NCBI GenBank assembly: GCA_008508345.1
Contig: QNGE01001306.1
Span: 89,811 to 153,810, forward strand
Direction: 5' to 3'
From: Paragonimus westermani
Lineage: Eukaryota > Platyhelminthes > Trematoda > Plagiorchiida > Troglotrematidae
Length of the DNA: 64,000 nt
This document shows, one piece after another, positions 52,481-64,000 of the stretch (within the stretch, counting starts at the first letter, position 1; each line of letters starts with the position of its first letter). A program made the position numbers and the translations under genes. The notes under the pieces were generated by a model. The model saw only the letters and a program-made list of their open reading frames with translations, did no database searches and was not told where the DNA came from.

Positions 52481-53260
52481 AAATCTGTAACCGAACTCAA
52501 GCTCAGCAGAAGCCCGCAAGGTCTGCAGAAGTCAACTCTCAACTCACAAATGCTTTCCGGCAGAGACACTCGGATGTGTTCGCAGAAGAACTCGGCTGTT
52601 GCACTAAAATTAAGGCAGTTTTATCTCTCCCTCCTGGAGCGAGGCCGGTATTTCGACCCAAGCGTCCAGTACTGTATGCTGGAACGTCTTCAGCAGACTG
52701 GAGTCATTGAACCTGTGAACTATTCTGCATGGGCGGCTCCTATCGTTGTGGTCAAAAAGGTAAATGGACCAATATGACTTTGTGCAGACCACTCCGCAGG
52801 TCCAAATGACGCCCTCGAGACGCATCAGTATCCCTTGCCGATACCGAGAATTTTCTCTTCACAAAGCTGATTGGCGTGAAATGTTTCGCGAAGCTTGACC
52901 TGGCCGAGGCTCTTTTACAACTGCCAATTGCTGAAGAGTCCAAGGAATTGTCAACAATTAATACTCACAAAGGACCTTACGGATTAGACCGCCTGCCGTT
53001 CGGTGTAAAGATAGCGCCAGCCATTTCCCAACAGGTGATGGATACGACGCTCAGAGATATTCCCTGTGCGGCTGCCTACCTAGAAGACATCATAGTCATG
53101 GGCCACAATGCAGAGGATCTGGAGCAGAAGCTGGACCAAACTCTTACTCGTTTGGTTTCCGGCTTCATGACGACAAATGCGGCTTTGGAATGCCCGGCAT
53201 CAAACACCTTGGATTCTTTGTGGACAAAGATGGCCGGCGACTTGACTCGGTCAATGTAGA
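52480..53260 (+). pseudogene. Gypsy-2 reverse transcriptase remnant
   Basis: Starts with FRQRHSDVFAEELG and LPPGARPVFRPKRP, then after a shift LQQTGVIEPVNYSAWAAPIV, VVKKVNG. 52876-53259 is open: CFAKLDLAEALLQLPIAEES, LDRLPFGVKIAPA, and YLEDIIVMG at 53077-53103, where YLDD has become YLED. Confidence 0.85.
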
Positions 53261-53489
53261 GGCCATACAGAGGATGCCACCTCCAACGGACATGCTAACT
53301 CTACGCCCTTTCCTGGGGCTGGTCAGCCACCACAGTTTCCTCCTCCCAGAACTCAATCGAATTTGAACACCAATGAACCGTTTACTCGCGAAGGATGCTA
53401 CGTGGGAGTGACCAATGGAACGTCCTCAATCCCTTATTCGCATCAAAGACCTGCTGATATCAGACCTCCTGCTTGCGTACTATGATCCG

Positions 53490-53760
53490 ACGCTACCATT
53501 TTCCGTGGCTGCAGACGCATCCAACTAGGGAATAGGTGCTGTGATATCACATACGTTCCCATATGGAAAGGACAAGGCAACCGCGCGTGCATCATGGTCG
53601 CTTACAACCTCTGAGCAAAACTACAGTCAGATCGAGAAGGAGGCCCTGGCGATAATCTTTGGAGTGAGGAAGCTCCATAAAGTGCTGTACGGGCGATATT
53701 TTTCTTTGTTTACAGGTCACAAACCGTTGCTCGCGGCGTTCGGCTGAAAGAAAGAAGTCC
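53490..53760 (+). pseudogene. Gypsy-2 RNase H remnant
   Basis: Contains AADASN(stop)GIGAVISHTF, QNYSQIEKEALAIIFGVRKL and SLFTGHKPLLAAFG. The first aspartate and the glutamate are present; the aspartate of FTDHKPL is Gly (53715-53717). A stop lies at 53526-53528. Confidence 0.8.
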
Positions 53761-54109
53761 CAGTTTACACGAATAATCGCTCGCAAAGATGGGCAACAAT
53801 GCTTCTTGCCTACGAATTCGAGATACAGTACCGTTCCAAAACTAGCTTTGGTCAAGCTGAAACGTTATCCAGACTCATCAGATCACAGGCACCTAACGAC
53901 GAAGACACAATAATCACAGCGATCAACATTGAATTCTATGTACCCCTCATCCTCAGCGATGCTGTTCGAGCACTTCCAATGAGGGCAGGAATGATCAAAG
54001 AGGTCACCAAACTGGATCCAATTTTGAGGCAAGTAATGACGTTCACTCGCACCACTTGGTCGCAGGCAGACCTCACAGACGACTTACGAGAATACCTCCA
54101 TAACTGAGA

Positions 54110-54720
54110 AGCCCTTATGATTGTGGATGGTTGCGTCATGTTCGCTGACAGGGTAGCAGTCTCGAAAGCCCTCCAACGACAAGTGCTCAAGCAATTCCAT
54201 AGTGGAAACCCAGGGATCAACCGAATGAAGTCTTTGGCGCGCATTTCTGCCTACTGGTCACGAATGGACAAGCAAATTGAGAAACACTGCCAAAATACAC
54301 ATTGTGTTATCTGGCTGCGAAAAACCCCGTGAAATGTGAACTGCACACTGGGCGAGCAGCGCAAAGACCCTGGCACAGGATCCACACGGATTTTGCTGGA
54401 CCCTTAGTGGGTAAACGTATCTGGTCATCGTCAATGCGCACACCAAATGCCAGAAGTTCACAGCCTACGGTGGCCTAATATGGACAGCACTATACAGAAG
54501 CCATCAGAACTGTTCAGCTGTTTCGGACTACCAGAAACACTGGTCACAAACAACGGTTCTCAGTTCACCTCCACCATCTTCGAAAAATACTGTCAACGGC
54601 CAGTCATCCAACACATGAGATCTCCAGTTTACCATCCTCAGTCGAACGGACAAGTTGAAAGATTTGTCGACACCATGAAACGAGCATAGTTGAAGGCCAG
54701 ATGAGAAGGTTCACCAAATT
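54110..54720 (+). pseudogene. Gypsy-2 integrase remnant
   Basis: The zinc-binding part is at 54177-54330 (QFHSGNPGINRMKSLARISA; one His reads Asn). Core: HTDFAGPL with the first Asp (54389-54391), VTNNGSQF where the second Asp is Asn (54549-54551), and VERFVDTM with the Glu (54657-54659); the last two are spaced as in DD35E. Three frames are involved. YHPQSNGQ is intact. Confidence 0.85.
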
Positions 54721-55359
54721 ATGTTTTACAGACCTTCTTGACCAATTATCGTGAACGGGCGAGCGTATTCAGCCAAGGGTTTACAACAATACCACGAGTT
54801 CAGTTAAATAGTTATGTACTGTTTGAATTGTCGAGTTTAAATACTGGGTCATTAAACGGTGCTGATGAGCGCGAGTTGGTTGTTGTAGCACAGTGGGCTT
54901 GACTGGCGCATACGTGAGGTTTAGCAGTTTCTACCATTCTTCCGATGGAGGATGTTGAATCATTACTTCCAAAGGTCAAATAGTAAACACCGGCTTTCGT
55001 GATAAAGGCTGTCGTGATTCGAGCACCCAGAGTATACTGTGAACAAAGCTCGCATGATATGCACTGTGTATTAGGGCTTAATGCAGAAAACTAAACTCTA
55101 CGGTGACGTGTTTAAACAGACAGATTTGGCAAAGGCTAAGATTGTTCGCACGAACTCTCGTCTATACGCAATCGTAACAAAGCTTTCGGTGTACTGGTTG
55201 ACTAGTCCGCTCACTTGCGAAAAGTATGTCTTCCTAGAAATTCATATTCATGTCAAGTAAGTACGTAGTCTAGAGTAACTGATGTTCCGCCTAGATTCCA
55301 AGAGTAACTCCACCATCCAGATACAGACTTCTTGAATGTGTGCATGGGGTTGTTATCCA

Positions 55360-55620
55360 TACACGTGACTCACATGTCAGAAATGTCGTCCACGTATTTT
55401 CAGGACAGATATATTGAGGTGGCAATAATTTGCGTAAATTTCTCGATAGAATCCATTAAAGAATCAGATACCACAGATTCGAGAGTAGCGATCACGAGTT
55501 TATCGTCCGATCGGAGGTGAACTTTCCCGTTGAATAAAAACTGCTCGTTAGTGACATACGAAGCAAGATGTTTGCACAACTAAATCACAGGTAGGTCTTG
55601 GAGTAGATGGTGTTTTTTCA
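55360..55620 (-). pseudogene. Possible PLE RT fragment of another lineage
   Basis: Minus strand reads EQFLFNGKVHLRSDDKLVIA, SDSLMDSIEKFTQI and, after a stop, KYVDDIS. This resembles the PLE segment FNG..Y...G.AMGSPL...FM..IE...RYVDDIF, with the AMGSP core eroded. Confidence 0.5.
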
Positions 55621-55814
55621 CAAAATCTCGGATAGTACCAAGGACATTACCCATGGGTATGTACATGAACAACAAATAGACAGAAATGACGTAGATTATC
55701 AGTTAGTAACATTCATTCGTATATGTTCTCGATAAAGGCAAGCGTATCTTCGGACGTATGTGTTTACTAAGGGTCCAAGCCATCTACAAAATCTATACCA
55801 GCCACTAAGTCCCA

Positions 55815-56036
55815 TCATGATGAGGAGACCTTGTCATCATCGATATATGCATCAGTGAAACTGCTGGTGTTTATGTCCATAGTTTCCACAGATGCGTTTC
55901 TTGGAATGAAAGATGTTTTTTCATTCTGAGCGTAGATGTCCATAAGATCACCAAACAGTACTGCACTGTTCGTATGCAATTGAAAAGAGAGGTTGTTTGG
56001 TGGTACATGTTGCGTAAAGATCTGGGTGTTTTTCAA
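55815..56036 (-). other. Unassigned open stretch
   Basis: 74 codons, no lysine bias or simple repeats, containing QHVPPNNLSFQLHTNSAVLF and AYIDDDKVSSS. It lies upstream of the RT-like fragment on the same strand, so it could be the element's N-terminal part or a host exon. No family recognised. Confidence 0.3.
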
Positions 56037-56039
56037 CTC

Positions 56040-57402
56040 TGGAGTTAGCTAACGTTGTTGGTAATGTTGAACTTATACAAGTATGGTTTACATTAGACAC
56101 ATGCTATCTTAGTAAATTGTGGTTTGAGTCATGGTGTATCCAAAATCGGTTGTGATCTTAAGTACTCACACTGAAACGTCTATCAACATGAATCACTGCT
56201 CCGTATGTAAAATTGACACTTCTAGGAAATTGTAAGCAGCAACATACGCGTTCGAAACCTGTTACTGAGTCTTGCAGTCATCAAGACGCTGCCCCAGCAT
56301 ACAAATTAGATCATATGAAACATGTGACATCCGAATCTAATTATTCTGTTTAAACATCACGTAAGAAAGTTCAAACTATTATGTGAATGTTTTGAATGAA
56401 AACATTATTATCCATTGCTAACGTGTATGTACACAATTTACAACATCACAAAAGTCCTGTGTGAATGGCATTCCTTGTTGTGTAAGTTTCCCATTTTTAT
56501 ATAAGTAATCTGCGTGATGTTAAGATATCTAACAAGACATGTTGTTATCTGGCGAATCAATAAGAACGGGGGAAGTTTCCTTGGTCGATCGTTCATACTC
56601 ATCTCCATGTGACATTATCATCTTGTAATATCTCGACGACTTCATTTAGTCTGCTGTCAACACAGGTACCAGAATTAGTGTACCGTCGGTTGATATGTGT
56701 TCTCTTGTCAGTCCAGTGAGAAGCCCATACAAATAAATGGTTACAGCAGTTTGGGAGGAAAGACCCACATTAGGGGTTTGAAAGTGGCCAACCAGACTGA
56801 TAAGTTGCAGCGTATTTCCTCCCAATAGCCACAGGTACCACGAAACTTCTTACTAGTTACTGTTAAAATCAACCTATCAGGATTGCCATATTGTAAAAGC
56901 TGTCAAGAATATAGTTTTAGCTTATCAGGATGGATGTGATGTGGCATATATGTGAAAAATCGCATGAAAACTGCCAGGGTAACCATGACAACTAATTTAA
57001 TGAACATGCCCAATTTCACCGACACGATGTTATGTGAAAAACGTCGCAGTTACATCATGCTGTAACGAGAGATTATCATTAGGGGAGTAATCAGGGAATG
57101 AATGGGTTGATGAGGTCAACACTGACGCCCTATATGACCCAAAGTCAACTACATTAGTCTAACCGCATGATTCAAGTTTCTTTTTACCCACATGAATTTC
57201 AATGACTAGTTGCAATCAAACTCTGTCGATGACAGTGCGTACATCTTAGAACTTAGTCACAGTTAGCTAGGTAAAGTTTATGTATAGGTATGACAGACGC
57301 AATTTAGAAGTTTTGAGGACGACAGAGTTACTGCCGGCTATATAACAGATAGATACAGACGATTACTTAGCAAATAATCAAAGTGACCGTTTAGTTCCAC
57401 TT
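56040..57402. other. No gene seen
   Basis: AT-rich stretch between the last element and arm 2; no ORF or repeat of note. Confidence 0.4.

Positions 57403-57475
<73 letters not shown>
57403..57475. repeat. (ATG)n microsatellite, about 24 units
   Basis: Arm 2 version of the (TCA)n tract, shorter than the 39 units of arm 1. The sequence on its inner side (GTTTAGTTCCACTT) does not resemble the RTE 3' end. Confidence 0.95.
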
Positions 57476-59205
57476 GGAAGAGGACGAGGAGTGGGGCTGA
57501 CAAATGAGCGAATTCCTCTAAAAGGCTCTTCTTGTGCAGATTCGTTTTGCACGTGTGAATAATTTATTAGTTGATGCGCACCTGTGATGGATCGACGTGG
57601 AGGTACTGAATTCCAAGTGTCCACATGATCACGGGAGTTGGACCATCTTCCCAAACAGTTTTGAGTACATCTAGAAACGGCAAACAATCATCGGTATCGA
57701 TTTCACATGTCACGTTCAGGTTGAGATTGCAACTGCTTACAATCACCACCGAATCAAATATGGTCTATATGGAGCGGCTGACTGTTCGTGCTATCGATGC
57801 AGTATTTGCAGTGTGGGAAGCCTGATACATCCGCTGCCAACATTCGTTCAATTCTTGACATAAAAATGTTTACTACCATGAGTTTTCGTGGAGTTCCCAT
57901 GGCTAACCGGTCTATTCGGTGGTAGCATCGAGTAAGGAAACGGAAACTAGCACTTTCAATACACAGTAGTAAATGTTCACGCCGACCAAGTAACATGACT
58001 TGTTTCAAGGAACTCTTGATTATAAAAGATTATCTCATGTAGCGGAACACTGGTGAACAGTGCCTGGATGTCTACAGGGTACAACGTTTCATTGGTAGGA
58101 TTGATGTTGCTTAGGCTGCTGGTCACTTCGGAAGCAACAATCGCCGAATAAGGCAGCAGTTTTTGTCCTAGTGGTGTCAGAACGCTGACCGACCAGCGTT
58201 CGAACATTTGATGTGAGTGATTTGGCATGGCTGGAATGGACCCAAGTGATGTATCGGACTTGCGCGTCTTAGGGAGACGGTTGAGTTAAGAAGTCGCAGA
58301 CCCCGGATATTTAGGCGCTTTGTACGCCACCTCATAAATCGTACGTGATTGTAAGTGAGGTTGGAGACGTCATTCTATGAGGCCTCCAACCCAGCTTACA
58401 TTGTCCATTATGTCTGGTTGCCGAACTGTCGTTTGGTCATTTAACAATGACACCATCATCTGCATATGTGTGTATCTCTGTCAGAAGCGACGTCTCCATT
58501 GGCATAGTTTGCATTTTTGATTTAAGTTCATCTAACAATCGCTGATGTTGCTTCGTGATGGCACACCAGCCGTTAACCGGAGTCATGTTGGATCCATCAA
58601 CCAGATCAGTGAGTTCAGTTTTAATTTAGTCTAGATTGTCAGCAGTAATTGACTGAAGATCTGATCATTGATCGACTAGATTGTCAAACTGACCTTCGGC
58701 GTGAACACGATTTGGTCCGTGTGAGGGTAGTTGATACTCATGATCCATGATTAGTAAAGATAACGAGAGCGAACTCGGTTGTACTGATGATCGGTTTATT
58801 GCGTACTCACTGGGATTCACTGTGATATAGCTTGATATAGCGGTTGATATAGCTTCTTGCCGTGTAATCGACGGTTGATATGCGAAATAGTATGAACAAG
58901 CGAAACAGTGATATTGAGTTGACAGTGTGTTCGATGCAAATTTACTAGCCGCATTCGTGCAGCCGCTAGATTCATCTTGACCATTTGTCACGCTATGGAA
59001 CCCAGCTTGCCCATTCGGAATTGCACTGCGCCACTCGTGTCCAGGATATCTGTGGTTTACTGAAGCGGTCGCATCCAGTCCATTGAATTTGGCCTTGTGT
59101 ATTCGTAAAAACGTGCTCTTGAATCTTACCGTGTTCTGGGTTTAGAGACCTTTCCCAAACCACTGAATGGATATTCACCCTAGCCCTCAACTGGTGGATA
59201 TGCAA
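57474..59205 (-). mobile_element. PLE reverse-transcriptase fragment, arm 2
   Basis: Mirror copy of 41800-43531 with the same frameshifts, plus one coding difference (arm 1 Ala versus Thr at about 58817). It ends at a (TCA)n tract too, but no RTE body follows. Confidence 0.7.
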
Positions 59206-59399
59206 ACGGTTTCAAATTATTGTAAATCTCACACTGATGAGTCACTGCCACTCTCCATGTTCCAACTCGCTTTTGCAAACATAAACTCGTTTGAATTCAC
59301 CACATTGAGTAGTTCATCTTTCTGATAAAACTCAGGTGGCCTTTTCGGCACAATTTCCTCATGGAATTTGGTTGTTTCAGGTATCTGCGTCATGTATGC

Positions 59400-59417
59400 A
59401 TATATATATATATATAT
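59400..59417. repeat. (TA)n microsatellite, arm 2
   Basis: Mirror of 41588-41605 with the same unit number. Confidence 0.9.
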
Positions 59418-62349
59418 GTTATCCTCAGCCATGCCGGACGCGCCTGGACTACTCAGTCAAGCTGACGTCAATCATTGGAACTCAACTCATTGAACGGTGT
59501 GGGTCGATTGCTGTTGAGCAGTCCGACTTGCGGATGGTGATAGCATGCTACACTGGACAGGAGATCAGTGTGAATTATGCGTTCAGAGATTTTGTGCTAT
59601 GGCTGGTAGTTTCCGTTGTTTCGGCACGGTCTACTCATCACTAAATACTACGCTTTCTGAAACATGGTGTGGTTGGCACGTGACAACTGAATTGTGTTGT
59701 CTACGGAAGTGTTTACATAAGTCTACTCATTAACAATCGGAGTCACGAACGCCGCAACTACTACCGACGAATAATCACCCTTGTGGCTGATCTAACAGAG
59801 GTGTGCGTCCATCCAAATCCAGATTGGTTGTGGTTTCCTGGGGTTGGGTGAGCAGTTTCATTGGTGCATATGGGCTCTCACGGACCGACAAATCAACCAG
59901 GAAACACGAATGAACCGTGTGCCAGATCGATTTTTGAGAATTTCCTCACAGTTCAGCCAGGACATCATAGTCGACCGGCCGTGTGTACGTGAAAACATCC
60001 TGAACACGAGAGTGATTTTCGATGTCTATGCAGCTCCCGTTAGATTAACTTGAAGACGTCTCACCTAAGCTTTCTCCGAGCAGCCGGTTGGGATTCACTC
60101 ACTGACGCTAATTAGTGTGCGACTTCGTGATCCCAGTCGTACGTTAGGGGCAATCTCGGCGATCGAACAGTTCTATTCTCTTCCGAGTTTCCCATTTGAT
60201 GAGTGGATTCGTGTGGAGTTGTTTGAACGCAACAGTGCATAACACCTTTCCGGCAGACGTGGAGAATGGAGGATGACAATATGATATATTTCTTAGCGGT
60301 AGGTAAGCTACATCGATATAATGGAGTCCGATTCTTGTACTAAGGGTAGATACGAGTGATTAGTTGTTGATTATCACTTGATATTAAAACAGGCCATTTT
60401 CATGAAGTGGAAACGATGTGATGCATGGATGATTACCACGAATCTCAGACTCTGATGTAACGATTGGTCGGTGCTATCAGAACTGAAGATGTTGATGGAT
60501 AAAGAGCTTGGGAGAAGAGCGGCCTCAAATTAGCGATAAGCACTGTATGAATTTGCTTCGTACTATCTCCAACCGGCCACGATTTGGCAGGCAGAGCTCA
60601 GCAATCTCACATACGGATTCCGATACCTACTTCTCGTGAAGCGAACACATCGTAATGATTCTGCAGTGTTATTACGCGAAATGGACTTATTCGGTCAAAC
60701 ACTCGAGTTGACCTCATCGCGTATTACCGGTAGGCTCCAATCTACATGAAATGCAGACATAAACTGTCATGTTCTGCAACACATTTTGTGAATTAATTTG
60801 CTCTCTGTTCTGGTAAGTGCAATTCTCATTGTGATGACGACAGTTCACAACACTTGCAAAGCCCTTTGAAAACGTCATGCAATGTTCTACTAGTCAAACA
60901 TCTTGAATGCTTATATTTGCATTCATACGAATCAAACTTACGGAACGGTTGAGTGCAGTGGCCTAATTTCAACAGAGGATGCTTTTTCAAGGAGGATTGT
61001 TCTTGTTACAGTTTGCCGATTGACACATTATTTTAGTTAGACGGTTCCATTTCATTTCCGGTAGAACATCTAATGTCACATTTTTTCATTAAACAACGAG
61101 TGGTGCGAAACTTACTCGAACTGACCTGCAAAGTCAATGCCACGCTTGTCTGTTGACTGTGTCACAATAACTTCTCATCCTAATCATCCTCCTGCTAATC
61201 CCAAACCCGATCTTCCATTCTGAATTGAAATGGGTTTTGTTGCACCAAGCACTATCCTCCTCTTGATCTCATTGTTTGTGTTATAGGCCCTGCTGATTTA
61301 TTGTCGTGGTACTTCGAAGCTTCCGTTCCACGAACATAATGTCGAGCTCATTTGGTGTTAGGTCCCCCAAGTGAGACGAACCTGAATCTACACACATGCT
61401 TATGCAGAACGGTTTGCACCGATATGGTGAATCCGCAGACAGTATAGTTCGGTAACCTATGGTAAGTCGTTATGCAATTGTACAAATATGTGCCCCGACC
61501 GTCGAAGTAATTGACACATCTGACTTAGTTTGTATACCCTGAAGCTGTAGCAGGCTTGCAGATCTTGGATATCACTGTTGGTTCCAGTATTGCCAACAGC
61601 CACTGGTCTATTGTTTCTGGCCTATTGACTCGCATGCGTAACTTTCTATATGTAGCTCATATGACTAATCTGTGAGCGGCCTGCTGCAGTCAAGTTTACC
61701 CGGATGCATGGGAGACAAGCAACCACAGGAGCTGTTGTGTAGAATGTTGACTGTTCCACGGTTGGTTGGCGGCATCCGGTTCGGCTCAGCCTGTCACAGT
61801 GACCGAAGCGAAAGGACGCCTACGTTCTAGCGACCACCGCAATCGGCCTGCGCTGCACCACTGACTGTTCCACTCACACATCATATATCCGGTGTAAACC
61901 CGAAGGAGTAAACCGGTAGGTGTGTGAGTAGGGCTTTTGTGTCCAGCCGGCCAATGCTGGTTAGCCAGTTGATTGGCTATCAGGGAAAGCAAACCGTTAT
62001 CTCTCGGAAACTAAGCAGAGAGATACTTCAATGACGAGATTTAAGCTAAGAAGAAAGATTTGTGAAGTGTAATGCAAGAAGCGTTGCAGTATATAGGAGT
62101 GCAGGTTAGTGCATCTCAGAGAAGATGAGGACGAGAAACAAAATTCATATTGAACTACGAGAAGTTATACAGACCATTCATCATACAGTACACCAACAAA
62201 GCTGAAGAAATGAGTGGGTAGGAGATTGCAGACACCCAGGTTTCTAAAACGAGGAGCGGATTGATTGCAATCGACCAGGGTCGTGACTGATGCATTCATT
62301 AGCAGAAGCATAGTGGATATACTGATGTGACCTACCTGGTCTGGGTCTA

Positions 62350-62619
62350 ACCTACTCGTCGTCTCTCCACCGACGGTGTACTGTGAGTAGGTTGGTGACC
62401 TACTAATTCCAAGCGGCCAGCGAATTCGCGGCCGCACGCATCACAACGCCATACAGTCACGTCACCGTGACCTACGGCACGCATGGTTCCCTCGCCTACC
62501 GCGCGCTTCCGTTCTCGGCCGCACAACAATTGTTCATTGAACTTTCGGACGCCCGTCCGGATCGTATTTCTCCAGACCGTTCGGTTCAACGCTAAGTCTT
62601 CCAAACATCTAAAACTCAA
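62350..62619 (-). pseudogene. LINE 3' coding tail, arm 2 copy
   Basis: Exact mirror of 38386-38655; same reading frame and zinc finger. Confidence 0.55.
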
Positions 62620-62925
62620 TGTTACAACGTGAAAGACTTACCCGCACAACATCCTGGCACCACTGTCAGACACGAACACGCATACCCACACGCTATCTCT
62701 ACAAGTCTTCAAAAAGCGACCGACGTTCCACCCTTCATCTTCCTCCCGCACTATCCAAGGCGTACATTCACCAGAATCCTCAATCGACAACCCAGTCCCG
62801 ATACCATTGTCTAGTAGTTGCGAGGTGAAAAGAGACCTCACGTAGTGTCACGTTGTGGTAAATAACCAAAGACTAGCACATATCCTACTGATCGTTAGAC
62901 CATGGTGGAGGTGCAACATGCTCAG

Positions 62926-62950
62926 CATGTGTGACCACGTGTGACCACGG
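62926..62950. repeat. 10-bp minisatellite, two units
   Basis: Arm 2 counterpart of 38051-38080, one unit shorter. This accounts for the 10-base shift in mirror coordinates. Confidence 0.8.
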
Positions 62951-64000
62951 ACCACCGAACAGAAATATAATTCCGGTATACGAAAAGAGACACGAACTAA
63001 CTCACACCTCGTTCGCAAAAGCCAGTGCATTCGTAACTCGTGGTGACAAGACTGTAGTACACGTAGTCAGTACGGTGAGTGATAATAGAAAGTATCCAGC
63101 TTAACTTGATCGGGCGAAACACGAGACATGCTTACGGTGTCGTCCTACGTCTGTTCTACAATCTGTCACACACCTATCAGACCCCTGTCTTTTGAAAATG
63201 GTTCTGACGATTTTGCTTAGATCCATCTGGCGTTCTAAACGAGACAGAGCGAAAGAGAGAGAGAGATAGTGGAATGTGCCATCTTCCGTTGCTAACCCGA
63301 TTGCTACTGCAAAACCGTTCGCGACTACATGCAATCCTGACTAACAATTCGTTCTTCCCTGGTCTTGAGACCAGCTAGTGCACTAACGTCTACTCGCGTC
63401 CGAGCTAAGGGTGTGTCAAAATTTTGGTGCAACTTTATTGTGGTGGAACCTCGGTCAATGAAACAAGACTATTTATTGTCCAACCCGCATATTTTCGCGT
63501 AACTTGTGTGCCCGAGTTACGAACCTTACTTCTAGTCTACAACGCACTGAGGTTTCAATCTGTGCGTTCTCTGCACCTCTGTCCCGTCCCGTTCGTTCCC
63601 AATAGGACAATCAGAAGAGGTGGTTTACCACATGATTTCACTTCACACACCCTCCTCAGTCGTGAACGTGTGACCAGCAGGAAATCAGGACCAGCAAGAC
63701 TTAACTGGAACAATTAGAAATGCAAATCGTGCTGCGTCGTGATTGGTACTCATGACCAAACCCGCGGCAGTCAAAGATTGACAGTCATTTGCTTCTGTGT
63801 GCATAGAACCGGCTGTCGACGGCTCAGCAACCAGGCTTCGAAGACTGTGGAATTACGCCGAAAGGCTGTTTGAATGAGATAGTTTGAGGAACACCTTTGA
63901 AAATATGATCAGTGCCGCATAGAACCGTGTGCATAATGCAGCAATGCTTGTCGTGCTCGCACAAACGACCAGGTTACCTCTTTTGCTGGCCGAACCGCAA

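Larger units (their letters stand above)
51200..54760 (+). mobile_element. Ty3/Gypsy retrotransposon, decayed (Gypsy-2)
   Basis: Gag, protease, RT, RNase H and integrase in the standard Gypsy order on the + strand, a lineage different from Gypsy-1. Every enzymatic module has lost at least one catalytic residue (details in the parts). No LTR pair was identified. Confidence 0.85.
57474..64000 (-). repeat. Arm 2 of the giant inverted duplication
   Basis: Reverse complement of arm 1; it continues past the window edge, so the true arm length is at least 6.5 kb. Differences from arm 1 are two instead of three 10-bp units near 62.93 kb, a 17-bp insertion at about 63680-63696 that duplicates the local GACCAGCA, and a few substitutions. 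Confidence 0.95.

Overview
The window looks like nuclear DNA of a flatworm (trematode or cestode; I cannot fix the genus). The evidence is the mix of retroelements: Penelope-like elements (PLE) with GIY-YIG domains, RTE-type and CR1-type LINEs, two unrelated Ty3/Gypsy lineages and a tRNA-derived SINE. Genes are intron-split and spacing is very loose. There are no operons, no bacterial signals and no long intact ORFs. Almost every element is broken by stops, frameshifts or lost catalytic residues.

Region 1 (1-8.2 kb, + strand) holds the only host gene I can name: the 3' part of an AKAP7-like 2H-phosphoesterase-domain gene. An internal exon (about 73-355) and the terminal exon (7921-8106) join in the same phase across a 7.6-kb intron that contains a PLE remnant with inverted flanks and a SINE. 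Region 2 (8.2-12.1 kb) has no assignable gene. Region 3 (12.1-20.3 kb) is a pile-up: an RTE endonuclease fragment (-), a decayed Gypsy gag-pol (+) interrupted by about 1.5 kb carrying two SINEs head to head, another SINE, and a PLE 3' end (-) whose downstream flank is a 175-bp fold-back with hammerhead-like core motifs in both arms. Region 4 (23.7-26 kb) is a CR1-like LINE (+). Region 5 (26-37 kb) is mostly featureless except for an RTE 3' end (-) at 33.9-34.6 kb.

Region 6 (37.0-64 kb) is dominated by a very large, nearly identical inverted duplication. Bases 37012-43531 reappear reverse-complemented at 57474-64000, and the second copy runs off the window. Coordinates of mirrored positions sum to 101005 over most of the length, shifting to 100995 and then 101012 after two small indels. 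Each arm carries a LINE 3' tail and a PLE reverse-transcriptase fragment. Both inner ends stop in a (TCA)n tract, which in arm 1 is the (TGA)n 3' tail of an RTE element. The 13.8-kb spacer holds that RTE element (-), a nearly full-length but dead PLE flanked by inverted repeats, three SINEs, a decayed Gypsy element of a second lineage, and a further PLE-like RT fragment.

There is no gene network to describe. The window is one host gene tail beside a retroelement accumulation zone, and its unusual feature is the recent inverted duplication ending in a microsatellite.
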